Shown: positions 1 to 5,554 of the stretch, in pieces | Numbering within the stretch: position 1 is the first letter of the stretch | Layout: every line of letters starts with the position of its first letter | Assembly: GCA_031257815.1 (NCBI GenBank) | Contig: JAIRNX010000117.1 | Location: 1 to 6,566 of the forward strand | Source of the DNA: Lactobacillales bacterium | GTDB lineage: Bacteria; Bacillota; Bacilli; Lactobacillales; Streptococcaceae | DNA length: 6,566 bases | Reading direction: 5' to 3' | The notes under the pieces: generated by a model | What the model saw: the letters and a program-made list of their open reading frames with translations, nothing else | What the model was told of the DNA's origin: nothing | The model's database searches: none | Translations under genes and position numbers: made by a program

Positions 1-101
1 ATGAGGAAATGCTGCGTATTATGATGTCATCAATGGGGCAAAAACCATCAGAATCCAAAATTCAGCAAATTTTACGACAAATGCAAAAACAAGGTAAATG
101 A
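1..101 (+). CDS. yneF: YneF / UPF0154 family small membrane protein, 3' end only
   Basis: Only the C-terminal 32 residues are present. The first complete codon is at 3 and the stop is TGA at 99-101. The visible peptide begins EEMLRIMMSSMGQKPSESKI and ends in a Gln/Lys-rich tail. This matches my recollection of the conserved C-terminal half of YneF (UPF0154), a roughly 70-residue protein with one N-terminal membrane helix followed by a segment of the type NEEMLRxMMxxMGQKPSxKKI. The membrane helix would lie left of the window. The cellular function of the family is not established. A MITE-like element begins 13 bases after the stop, and no conventional terminator is seen in between. The call rests on a short fragment but a distinctive motif. 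Confidence 0.75.
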   Translation, partial: EEMLRIMMSSMGQKPSESKIQQILRQMQKQGK

Positions 102-132
102 GACTCAGTTATTAGAGCCTGTTAACGATCTC

Positions 133-150
133 CAAAATTGCGCAATTTTG
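133..150. repeat. Perfect 18-bp palindrome inside MITE copy 1
   Basis: CAAAATTGCGCAATTTTG is its own reverse complement over all 18 bases. It lies just inside the left terminal repeat, in the part of the left arm that pairs poorly with the right arm. The corresponding part of copy 2 does not have it. It may be a local structure acquired by this copy, or a protein-binding site; nothing here decides which. Confidence 0.8.
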
Positions 151-154
151 ATTA

Positions 155-180
155 ATTTTTGACACTTTTTTGTCAAAAAT
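155..180. repeat. Perfect 10-bp stem hairpin inside MITE copy 1
   Basis: ATTTTTGACA (155-164) and TGTCAAAAAT (171-180) are exact inverted repeats around the 6-base loop CTTTTT. There is no T-run directly after the stem on the + strand, so it is not a typical intrinsic terminator. It contains TTGACA (159-164), a consensus -35 sequence, but no convincing -10 follows at 16-18 bases. A further short stem (AATAGC 187-192 / GCTATT 204-209) lies a few bases before a seven-T run at 215-221 and could act as a weak terminator for yneF. Confidence 0.7.
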
Positions 181-310
181 CCTCGAAATAGCACCAACGC
201 TCCGCTATTCTGCGTTTTTTTCCGCAAATTGCCTAAAAATTAATCAAAAATTTCATCAATAGCGAGATCGTTAACAGGTTCTTAGAAAGAGTAAGGTGTA
301 AGTAAGAGTT

Positions 311-1441
311 TTGAAGTTAGGTAAGAAAAAGATTTTTAGTTTATTGTGTGTGTTAGGACTTATAAGTTTGTTTTCCGTACAAGCTTTTGCAGATTCTGTG
401 CCGGTAGTTGATATTAGTGATGACGATTCTTATGCTTTAGAAAAGAAAAAGACAGCAAAGCCGGTTATTGGCACAGTACAAGTTAAGCCGATCGGGCCCG
501 GGCCGCGTTTGTTACGAGGAGCTCGTGGTGGTCCGACTTATTATTCGCAAAAAGATCCTCAATGGAGTGGCGCCGTTTTTGGTGGCTATACTTTTGGCGG
601 TACTGGTTGTGTGCCTACAAGTATTGCCATGGTTATGGGGGGAACTCCGCTTGAATGGGGGCAAGATTTATATGATGCACATTTTTATGACGGTGGAGCT
701 GGTGGAAACGCGATTATTTATGCAGGGAAAAAAGTTCATCGAACTATAAAACCTATTTATTCATATAGTAAGTTAAGAGAATTACTAGAATCTGGCTGGG
801 CAGTGATTGCTTTATGTAATCCTCCGATCTCACCTGCAGGTTTCACTCATGCTGTTGTTACCTATGGCTTACATGGTGATATGACGAATGTCTTGGATCC
901 TTTAGCAAATCGTGTATCAGGAGATCATTTAGTACAAGAAATCTGGGATGCTCGTTCTCTTGATCCGGCAAATCTAGGAGATGAAGATACTTCTTTATAT
1001 GGTGTATCAGGTTCATTTAGTGACGAAGGTACATTGCCGGTATTTCGACTTTTTAATCCTATCGGCGATCGTCATTTGTTGACAACCAATTCTAATGAAC
1101 GAGATGATTTGGTATCTAGAGGCTGGCGTGACGAAACAGTTGCCTTTCAAGTTTTAACTGAAGGCGTTCCTATTTACCGGGTGTATGATAGAAATAGTGG
1201 GGAGCATTTATACACAGCGAATTCTAATGAACGTGATTTTTTAGTGACTAAAGGTTGGGATGATGAGGGAGTTGCTTTCTATGTTTTAGGTTTAGGCTTT
1301 GCAGAAGGCGAAGGTATCCCTGTATATCGCATGCGTAACCCTCGAAATGGCGAACATTTGTATACAACCAATTTTAATGAAGTATTAAAAGCAACGGCAG
1401 AATATGGTTGGGAAGATGAAGGTATTGCCTGGTACAATTAA
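311..1441 (+). CDS. Secreted C39-like cysteine peptidase-family protein with three C-terminal DUF5648-type repeats
   Basis: This 376-residue protein starts at TTG 311, with a moderate AAGGTG ribosome binding site at 293-298. Residues 1-27 form a Sec signal peptide: Lys-rich start, hydrophobic core, and AFA before Asp28 as the likely cleavage site. A disordered linker runs to about residue 70. Residues about 76-230 resemble the Peptidase_C39_2 fold: YYSQKDPQW (77-85), the nucleophile motif GTGCVPTS with Cys100, THAV with His180, and VLDP with Asp196, a plausible Cys-His-Asp triad. Three repeats follow at about 242-282, 286-326 and 336-376, each of the form P-[IV]-[YF]-R ... H-L ... TxN..E ... 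GW.DE, which matches DUF5648 as found in many secreted hydrolases of lactic acid bacteria. The first repeat is the most diverged. No LPXTG or other surface anchor is seen. The substrate is unknown; peptidase activity is inferred, and an adhesion or binding role for the repeats is speculative. A MITE-like element lies immediately upstream and a terminator follows, so the gene may be a single transcription unit. Confidence 0.85.
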   Translation: MKLGKKKIFSLLCVLGLISLFSVQAFADSVPVVDISDDDSYALEKKKTAKPVIGTVQVKPIGPGPRLLRGARGGPTYYSQKDPQWSGAVFGGYTFGGTGCVPTSIAMVMGGTPLEWGQDLYDAHFYDGGAGGNAIIYAGKKVHRTIKPIYSYSKLRELLESGWAVIALCNPPISPAGFTHAVVTYGLHGDMTNVLDPLANRVSGDHLVQEIWDARSLDPANLGDEDTSLYGVSGSFSDEGTLPVFRLFNPIGDRHLLTTNSNERDDLVSRGWRDETVAFQVLTEGVPIYRVYDRNSGEHLYTANSNERDFLVTKGWDDEGVAFYVLGLGFAEGEGIPVYRMRNPRNGEHLYTTNFNEVLKATAEYGWEDEGIAWYN

Positions 1442-1464
1442 TTAAATTTTAAAAATGTGTTGTA

Positions 1465-1503
1465 GGTTGATTGGGGCAAAGCTTTCCTAATCAATCTTTT
1501 TTT
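1465..1503 (+). terminator. Rho-independent terminator after the C39-like gene
   Basis: TTGATTGGG (1467-1475) pairs with CCTAATCAA (1486-1494) through nine pairs including one G-T wobble. The loop is about 10 bases, and a T-rich tract TCTTTTTTT follows directly (1495-1503). It lies 24 bases after the stop of the C39-like gene and should end that transcript, separating it from the pseudogene and the ffh operon. Confidence 0.85.
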
Positions 1504-1531
1504 GTTAAATTTAATTGTCGGATAAACTTAA

Positions 1532-1734
1532 GCTTTAAAAACAGTAGGACAAATTTTTTATGTACCGGCAATGGCGGAATCCGCAGTAATTGCGGCGCCT
1601 TTGATCGCTTTATATACGGTCATTTCGATTGTGATAGGACATATTTTTTTAATGAACGTTTAACAAAGTGGCAGTATATAGCAAGATTATTAGTATTAGT
1701 GGGAATAGTGATCATTGGTTTTTATGATTTTTAA
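1532..1734 (+). pseudogene. Frameshifted C-terminal remnant of an EamA/DMT-family permease
   Basis: Two adjacent frames together read as the last two membrane helices of a drug/metabolite-type transporter. From 1532 to about 1650, one frame gives ALKTVGQIFYVPAMAESAVI, then a hydrophobic stretch with APLIALYTVISIVIGHIF. This frame ends at a TAA a few codons later. From about 1650 to the stop at 1732-1734, the next frame gives NERLTKWQYIARLLVLVGIV, then IIGFYDF. The join lies in the T-run of catatttttttaatgaacg, where one missing base would restore a continuous FL-NERLTKWQ junction. That pattern (APLxALYxVxxxxxxxxFLxERLTxxQ, then a final hydrophobic helix) is typical of EamA-domain C-termini. 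The N-terminal eight or so helices are absent and a stop lies just upstream at 1529-1531, so this is decay debris, not a working gene. The exact substrate family cannot be told. Confidence 0.7.
1700..1728 (+). promoter_or_regulatory. Candidate promoter for the chorismate mutase-ffh operon
   Basis: TATGAT (1723-1728) is a good -10 match, 28 bases before the ATG of the chorismate mutase. The best -35 at a 17-base spacing (TGGGAA, 1700-1705) is poor. The box overlaps the end of the permease remnant. A promoter is needed somewhere between the terminator at 1465-1503 and 1757, but this exact site is only a candidate. Confidence 0.25.
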
Positions 1735-1756
1735 TTAAAGGAAATGGGAGAATGTT

Positions 1757-2077
1757 ATGTTAATGAAGGAACTTCGTGAAGAAATGGATAAGTTGTATAT
1801 GGAATTATTACCGGTGCTTGAAAAGCGCATTGAAATTTCTAAAAAGATTGGTGAGTATAAATATGAGCATAATTTACCTATTTATGATGAAAAACGCGAA
1901 AATCAGATATTAGATAAAATAAAAAAAATATTAAAAAATAAAGAAAATGGTGATGAAATCATGAAAAATCTGATGGATTTTTTTGAAGATTCCAAAATGA
2001 TTCAAAGAAATGTGATTTATAAGCTTGAAAAAGAGAATGAGAGGCTAATAAATACAGCTGATAAGGAGATTGATTAA
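1757..2077 (+). CDS. Chorismate mutase, AroQ class, monofunctional
   Basis: This 106-residue protein is predicted to be all-helical and to convert chorismate to prephenate, the branch toward phenylalanine and tyrosine, in the cytoplasm. It aligns along its length with the AroQ/CM_2 fold. The residues equivalent to the E. coli chorismate mutase active site are all present: Arg7 (LREEM), Arg24 (EKRIEISKK), Lys35 (IGEYK), Asp44 and Glu48 (NLPIYDEKREN), Ser79 (EDSK) and Gln83 (MIQRN). Length suits a single-domain enzyme; no prephenate dehydratase or DAHP synthase domain is fused. The ATG at 1757 follows GGGAG (1746-1750) at 6 bases; another ATG lies two codons on. The stop TAA overlaps the ffh ATG by one base, and the ffh ribosome binding site lies within this gene, so the two are probably co-transcribed and translationally coupled. 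No aromatic pathway genes are visible nearby. Confidence 0.93.
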   Translation: MLMKELREEMDKLYMELLPVLEKRIEISKKIGEYKYEHNLPIYDEKRENQILDKIKKILKNKENGDEIMKNLMDFFEDSKMIQRNVIYKLEKENERLINTADKEID

Positions 2078-3567
2078 TGGCATTTGAAGGATTAACTAAG
2101 CGTTTACAACAAGCGATGAAGAAAATTCGTGGTAAAGGAAAAGTATCAGAAGCAGATGTCAAAGAGATGATGCGGGAGATTCGCCTAGCTTTACTTGAAG
2201 CTGATGTGGCACTGCCAGTGGTTAAAGAGTTTACGCGTAATGTGCGAAAGCGAGCTATTGGTGCAGAAGTGTTGGAAACACTAAATATAGCGCAACAGAT
2301 TGTTAAAATTGTTGATGAAGAATTAACAAAAACGTTGGGCTTAAAAACAGCTGAGTTGCAAAAATCACCTAAAATTCCAACAATCATTATGATGGTCGGG
2401 TTGCAAGGTGCGGGGAAGACGACTTTTGCTGGGAAATTAGCTAAGCATTTGCTAAATAATGAAAAGGCGCGTCCGTTAATGATTGCAGCCGACGTTTACC
2501 GTCCAGCAGCGGTGGATCAATTAAAAACATTGGGTGGGCAGTTAGCTGTTCCTGTTTTTGATATGGGCGTAAATGAAAATCCAGTAGAAATTGTTCGACA
2601 AGGTTTGGCGTTGGCACGTGAGAAAAAGAATGATTATGTACTAATCGATACGGCAGGGCGTTTGCATATTGACGAAACTTTAATGAATGAGTTAAAGCAG
2701 ATCAAAGAATTAGCTAGTCCAACAGAAATTTTGTTGGTTGTGGATGCAATGACTGGGCAAGATGCGGTTAACGTCGCTCAAAGTTTTAATGAGAAGCTTA
2801 AAATTACTGGGGTTATTATTACCAAACTTGATGGTGATACACGTGGCGGGGCGGCACTTTCGATTAGGAGCATTACTGGTGCTCCGATTAAATTTGCCGG
2901 GACCGGAGAAAAATTAACGGATCTTGAAATTTTCCATCCTGATCGCATGAGCTCACGGATTCTTGGCATGGGTGATATGCTGACGTTAATTGAAAAAGCT
3001 GAGCGCGAGCTTGATGAGAAGAAAACACGTGAGATGGCTGAGAAGATGCGTGAGAATACGTTTAACTTTAACGACTTTATCGATCAGCTAGATCAGGTAA
3101 CCAATATGGGGCCGATGGAAGATTTGATTAAAATGATTCCGGGAATGAATCAAATGCCTGGTTTGGATCAGGTGAAGGTTGATCCCAAAGATGTGGCTAG
3201 AAAGCGTGCGATGGTCCTTTCAATGACGCCTAAAGAACGGGAGAACCCGGATATTTTAACGCCAAGTCGCAGGCGAAGGATTGCTGCAGGTTCTGGCAAT
3301 ACGATAGTGGACGTTAATAAAATGATTAAAAGCTTTAATGAAGCTAAAAAGGCAATGCAAATGATGATGGCTGGCGATATGAATAAAATGCTAAAAGGGA
3401 TGGGTATGGGACAAATGCCAAGTATGCCTGGAACGGCGAATATGGGTATGGGCAGCAATATGCAAAATCCTTTTGGTGGTGGTATTAAAGGGAAAATCGG
3501 AGGATTTGCGATGAAAGCCATGATGAAAAAAGCGCAAAAACAATTTAAAAAGAAGAAAAAAAGGTGA
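2077..3567 (+). CDS. ffh: Signal recognition particle protein Ffh (SRP54 homologue, GTPase)
   Basis: This 496-residue protein has the full Ffh architecture. It binds 4.5S/scRNA, recognises signal sequences on ribosome-nascent chains, and delivers them to the membrane receptor FtsY. The helical N domain spans about residues 1-90 with a conserved ALLEADVALPVV segment. The GTPase (G) domain has the P-loop GLQGAGKTT (108-116), DVYRPAA (139-145), DTAGR (191-195), TKLDGDTRGG (249-258) and GTGEK (275-279). The M domain from about 325 has GPMEDLIKMIPGM, the RNA-binding SRRRRIAAGSG (397-407), and many methionines that line the signal-peptide groove. The tail is rich in Met, Gly and Asn (about 429-470) and ends in a lysine cluster. 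The start ATG 2077 follows AAGGAG (2063-2068). ylxM, which usually precedes ffh in Firmicutes, is absent immediately upstream, and rpsP does not follow. Confidence 0.98.
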   Translation: MAFEGLTKRLQQAMKKIRGKGKVSEADVKEMMREIRLALLEADVALPVVKEFTRNVRKRAIGAEVLETLNIAQQIVKIVDEELTKTLGLKTAELQKSPKIPTIIMMVGLQGAGKTTFAGKLAKHLLNNEKARPLMIAADVYRPAAVDQLKTLGGQLAVPVFDMGVNENPVEIVRQGLALAREKKNDYVLIDTAGRLHIDETLMNELKQIKELASPTEILLVVDAMTGQDAVNVAQSFNEKLKITGVIITKLDGDTRGGAALSIRSITGAPIKFAGTGEKLTDLEIFHPDRMSSRILGMGDMLTLIEKAERELDEKKTREMAEKMRENTFNFNDFIDQLDQVTNMGPMEDLIKMIPGMNQMPGLDQVKVDPKDVARKRAMVLSMTPKERENPDILTPSRRRRIAAGSGNTIVDVNKMIKSFNEAKKAMQMMMAGDMNKMLKGMGMGQMPSMPGTANMGMGSNMQNPFGGGIKGKIGGFAMKAMMKKAQKQFKKKKKR

Positions 3568-3657
3568 TTCTTACAAATTTGTAGTTGGTCAATCATCTGT
3601 GCATCTTTTAAACTTAAATTAAAGATCAGTTTTGAGTCTAATTGTTTTTATTGTGAG

Positions 3658-3686
3658 TTGATCTTACAATTTTGGTTAGAAATATT
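3658..3686 (+). promoter_or_regulatory. Candidate dlt operon promoter in the ffh-dltX intergenic region
   Basis: The 141-base gap 3568-3708 contains no gene that I can support. TTGATC (3658-3663) and AATATT (3681-3686) are separated by 17 bases and lie just upstream of dltX, a weak sigma-A-type match. The -35 overlaps one half of an inverted repeat AAGATCA (3622-3628) / TGATCTT (3659-3665), which could be an operator or a coincidence. No convincing intrinsic terminator for ffh is visible, so read-through from ffh into dlt is possible. Confidence 0.25.
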
Positions 3687-3708
3687 GCTGGTGGAATGAG
3701 GTTTATAA

Positions 3709-3840
3709 ATGAATAAAACAAAAGAAATATGGATTTTTATTGCCAAAACTTTATTTTATACAGCGATTATTCTAGCGTTGTTATACTTTTTTCATTACAA
3801 AAATTTTAGCAAGGGCGGATTTGTTTATAATGAATTTTAA
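3709..3840 (+). CDS. dltX: Teichoic acid D-Ala incorporation-associated protein DltX
   Basis: This small gene encodes 43 residues: a short Lys-containing N-terminus, one membrane helix (about Trp8 to Phe28), and a C-terminal tail KGGFVYNEF. The F-x-YNEF ending, the size, and the position directly before dltA identify DltX. In Gram-positive bacteria DltX is needed for teichoic acid D-alanylation; its conserved C-terminal Tyr (Tyr40 here) has been implicated as a D-alanine carrier between DltB and the later transfer step. The ATG follows GAGG (3698-3701) at 7 bases. The stop codon TAA (3838-3840) is exactly the left target duplication of the MITE-like element, so the coding sequence and its essential last residues were spared by the insertion. 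Confidence 0.93.
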   Translation: MNKTKEIWIFIAKTLFYTAIILALLYFFHYKNFSKGGFVYNEF

Positions 3841-3999
3841 GAGCCTGTCTACCATCTTTCAGTGGATGAAATTTTTGAATAATTTTTTGCAATTTTAGGC
3901 AAAAAACTTAAGGTTAGTGGTTCTAAATTGAGGCTTTTTAACAACAAATTGCAAAAAATTATCAAAAACTTTCGCCGCTAGAAGATCGTAAACAGGTTC
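3841..3999 (+). mobile_element. Foldback MITE-like element, copy 2 (159 bp), inserted between dltX and dltA
   Basis: The ends GAGCCTGTCTACCATCTT and AAGATCGTAAACAGGTTC match those of copy 1 (115-281), in the same orientation. The left arm 3841-3895 and right arm 3946-3999 are inverted repeats at roughly three quarters of positions by my count, including an exact 15-base block (TAATTTTTTGCAATT on the left arm). TAA flanks it on both sides (3838-3840 and 4000-4002). Removing the element and one TAA gives TAAGGAGGATTTTTATTG, in which the dltX stop abuts the dltA ribosome binding site with a 12-base gap, a normal operon junction. There is no coding capacity. In the dlt transcript it would form a large hairpin that could affect dltA expression, partial termination or mRNA stability; none of these effects can be read from sequence. 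Confidence 0.88.
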
Positions 4000-4000
4000 T

Positions 4001-4007
4001 AAGGAGG
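4001..4007 (+). promoter_or_regulatory. Strong Shine-Dalgarno that sets the TTG start of dltA
   Basis: AAGGAGG lies 7 bases before TTG 4015 and directly outside the MITE. Its first two bases belong to the duplicated TAA, so the insertion left the ribosome binding site whole. No in-frame ATG with a comparable site is near, which supports the TTG. Confidence 0.85.
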
Positions 4008-4014
4008 ATTTTTA

Positions 4015-5541
4015 TTGCATTCAATTTTAGAACGACTGCACCAAGTAGTTGAAAATCATTTATCAACAATTGCCTTTGCAAGTTGTAAAGAAAAATACAC
4101 CTATGAAGAACTTTGGCGGGCAATATCTAGTGTAGCAAGTGCTTTAACAAAATCTCCTTTAAATAAAGGCCCTGTATTGGTTTATGGAAAGAGCGATTTT
4201 TATACATTAGCGTCTTTGCTGGGAGCAAATATGGCAGGGTATGCTTATGTGCCGGTTGATTCCCACTCACCATTTGCACGCGTAAAGATGATTATTGAAG
4301 CTTGCACCCCCTCTGCCATTATTGTGACTTTGCAAAAAGAACTGGATAGTGATTTAAAAGCCCTTTTGTCTCAATATCAAGTGCTTTATCGTGAATCATT
4401 TAATGCAGAAAAGCCTATAACAAATCTAAAAAATATGGTGCGTGGTGAAGATACCAACTATATAATTTACACTTCAGGAACCACAGGTGTGCCAAAGGGT
4501 GTCGAGATTAGCCATAATAATTTATTAAGCTTTACTGAGTGGATGATGCATGATTTTAGGCAAATTGAGCAAAATCAAGTATTACTGCAAGCGCCGTTTT
4601 CTTTTGATTTATCGATTTTTAGTATTTATCCAGCCTTGCTTGCTGGTGGAACTTTGGTCAGTTTATCAAGGGAGGAGACGACGAATTTTAAATATCTTTT
4701 TGCAAGGCTGAATAATACCGAAATCAATACTTGGATTTCAACGCCGTCATTTGTTGATATTTGTTTGCTGGATCCATCGTTTGTGCAAAAGAGGCATCGC
4801 AAGCTTGAGCAGTTTATTTTTTGTGGTGAAGAGTTAACAATAAAGACCGCGCAAAAATTGCTAGAATGCTTTCCAGAGGCTACGGTATGGAACACTTATG
4901 GACCTACTGAAGCAACAGGCTCGGTCACGCAACTTAAGGTTACTAAAGACCTTTTGGCGAAGTATGATCGTTTGCCGCTTGGTAAAGCCAAGCCAGGAGT
5001 CGAAATTCAAATTCATGATCCTAAGAGAAGGCAAAAACTATCTGTCGGTGAGCGCGGCGAAATTGTGATTATCGGAAATTCTGTGGCCAAAGGTTATTAT
5101 CAAGATGATGTCAAAACGCAAGCGGTTTTTGCTACGGTTGATAAAAGATCAGTTTATTATACAGGCGATGCTGGGAAAATCGATGGTACTGGACAATTAT
5201 TCTACGATGGGCGGATTGATTTTCAAATCAAAATGAATGGGTTTAGAATTGAACTTCAAGATATTGAAGCACATTTGATGGCGATTGCTGAGGTTAATAA
5301 AGCAGTGGTCTTGCCGCAAATTGATGCGAACAACAAAGTTCGTGCTTTAGTTGCGGTTGTTGTTCCTAATGAGAAAGTTACAGATGAGAAGCAGTTTATT
5401 AAATATCTTCGAAAACGGTTGATTTTAGAAATTATGGATTATATGATGCCGCAGCGCTTTGTTTTGATGGATGAATTTCCCCTAAACCGTAATGGAAAAA
5501 CTGATCGGAAGTTATTGAGTGAAAAACTACTTAAAGTGTAG
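4015..5541 (+). CDS. dltA: D-alanine--D-alanyl carrier protein ligase DltA
   Basis: This 508-residue cytoplasmic enzyme of the ANL adenylating superfamily activates D-alanine with ATP and loads it onto the phosphopantetheine of the carrier DltC, the first step of teichoic acid D-alanylation. Visible motifs are the P-loop YTSGTTGVPKGV (152-163), FSFDLS (195-200), FIFCGEEL (267-274) with Cys270 equivalent to the DltA cysteine linked to D-Ala selectivity, NTYGPTEAT (293-301), YYTGDAG (381-387), the hinge region YDGRIDFQIKMNGFRIEL (397-414), and NRNGKTDRK (491-499) with catalytic Lys495. Length is usual for DltA. It starts with TTG after a strong ribosome binding site. dltB follows 13 bases downstream, so both are in one operon; dltX lies upstream beyond the inserted repeat. 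Confidence 0.97.
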   Translation: MHSILERLHQVVENHLSTIAFASCKEKYTYEELWRAISSVASALTKSPLNKGPVLVYGKSDFYTLASLLGANMAGYAYVPVDSHSPFARVKMIIEACTPSAIIVTLQKELDSDLKALLSQYQVLYRESFNAEKPITNLKNMVRGEDTNYIIYTSGTTGVPKGVEISHNNLLSFTEWMMHDFRQIEQNQVLLQAPFSFDLSIFSIYPALLAGGTLVSLSREETTNFKYLFARLNNTEINTWISTPSFVDICLLDPSFVQKRHRKLEQFIFCGEELTIKTAQKLLECFPEATVWNTYGPTEATGSVTQLKVTKDLLAKYDRLPLGKAKPGVEIQIHDPKRRQKLSVGERGEIVIIGNSVAKGYYQDDVKTQAVFATVDKRSVYYTGDAGKIDGTGQLFYDGRIDFQIKMNGFRIELQDIEAHLMAIAEVNKAVVLPQIDANNKVRALVAVVVPNEKVTDEKQFIKYLRKRLILEIMDYMMPQRFVLMDEFPLNRNGKTDRKLLSEKLLKV

Positions 5542-5554
5542 GTGGAAATTTTAA

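Larger units (their letters stand above)
115..281 (+). mobile_element. Foldback MITE-like element, copy 1 (167 bp)
   Basis: The left end GAGCCTGTTAACGATCTC (115-132) and the right end GAGATCGTTAACAGGTTC (264-281) are inverted repeats with a single mismatch in 18 bp. The complementarity continues inward with shifts, so that 115-160 pairs with about 235-281, including an ATTAATTTTT / AAAAATTAAT block. TTA at 112-114 is repeated at 282-284, as expected of a 3-bp target duplication. The element has no open reading frame and so is non-autonomous. A second copy lies at 3841-3999 with the same ends and orientation. It fills most of the gap between yneF and the C39-like gene; without it and one TTA, the gap would be 39 bases. 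The TNA target and GAG ends recall some IS5-family elements, but that parentage is an inference. Confidence 0.85.

Noticed and set aside
115..281. CRISPR repeat or riboswitch explanation for the repeat elements
   Set aside because: There are only two distant copies, each bounded by terminal inverted repeats and a 3-bp duplication, which fits transposition rather than a repeat-spacer array or a ligand-binding leader.
311..391. Possible lipoprotein signal (Cys13 in the hydrophobic core)
   Set aside because: The residues before the Cys are Leu-Leu, which does not fit a lipobox, and AFA before residue 28 gives a normal signal peptidase I site.
468..749. 93-codon open frame on the + strand within the C39-like gene
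   Set aside because: It is in a different frame from a gene with a clear signal peptide, catalytic motifs and repeats. It has no recognisable features and is a shadow.
1471..1734. 87-codon open frame on the + strand taken as one intact gene
   Set aside because: Its TTG start lies inside the terminator stem, its first half is not protein-like, and only the last ~28 residues resemble a permease helix. The neighbouring frame carries the preceding helix, so a frameshifted remnant explains it better.
1959..2387. 142-codon open frame on the - strand across the chorismate mutase-ffh junction
   Set aside because: It is antisense to two well-supported genes and has no family motifs.
2778..2969. 63-codon open frame on the - strand inside ffh
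   Set aside because: It is antisense to the conserved GTPase domain of ffh and shows nothing of its own.
3168..3596. 142-codon open frame on the - strand, hydrophobic
   Set aside because: The hydrophobic look comes from reading the antisense of the Met- and Lys-rich Ffh M domain.
3568..3708. Intrinsic terminator after ffh (the palindrome TACAAATTTGTA near 3574-3585 and weak AT stems)
   Set aside because: No stem is followed directly by a T-run and all are short and AT-only, so I do not call a terminator.
4626..4895. 89-codon open frame on the - strand inside dltA
   Set aside because: It is antisense to conserved adenylation motifs of DltA and has no recognisable content.
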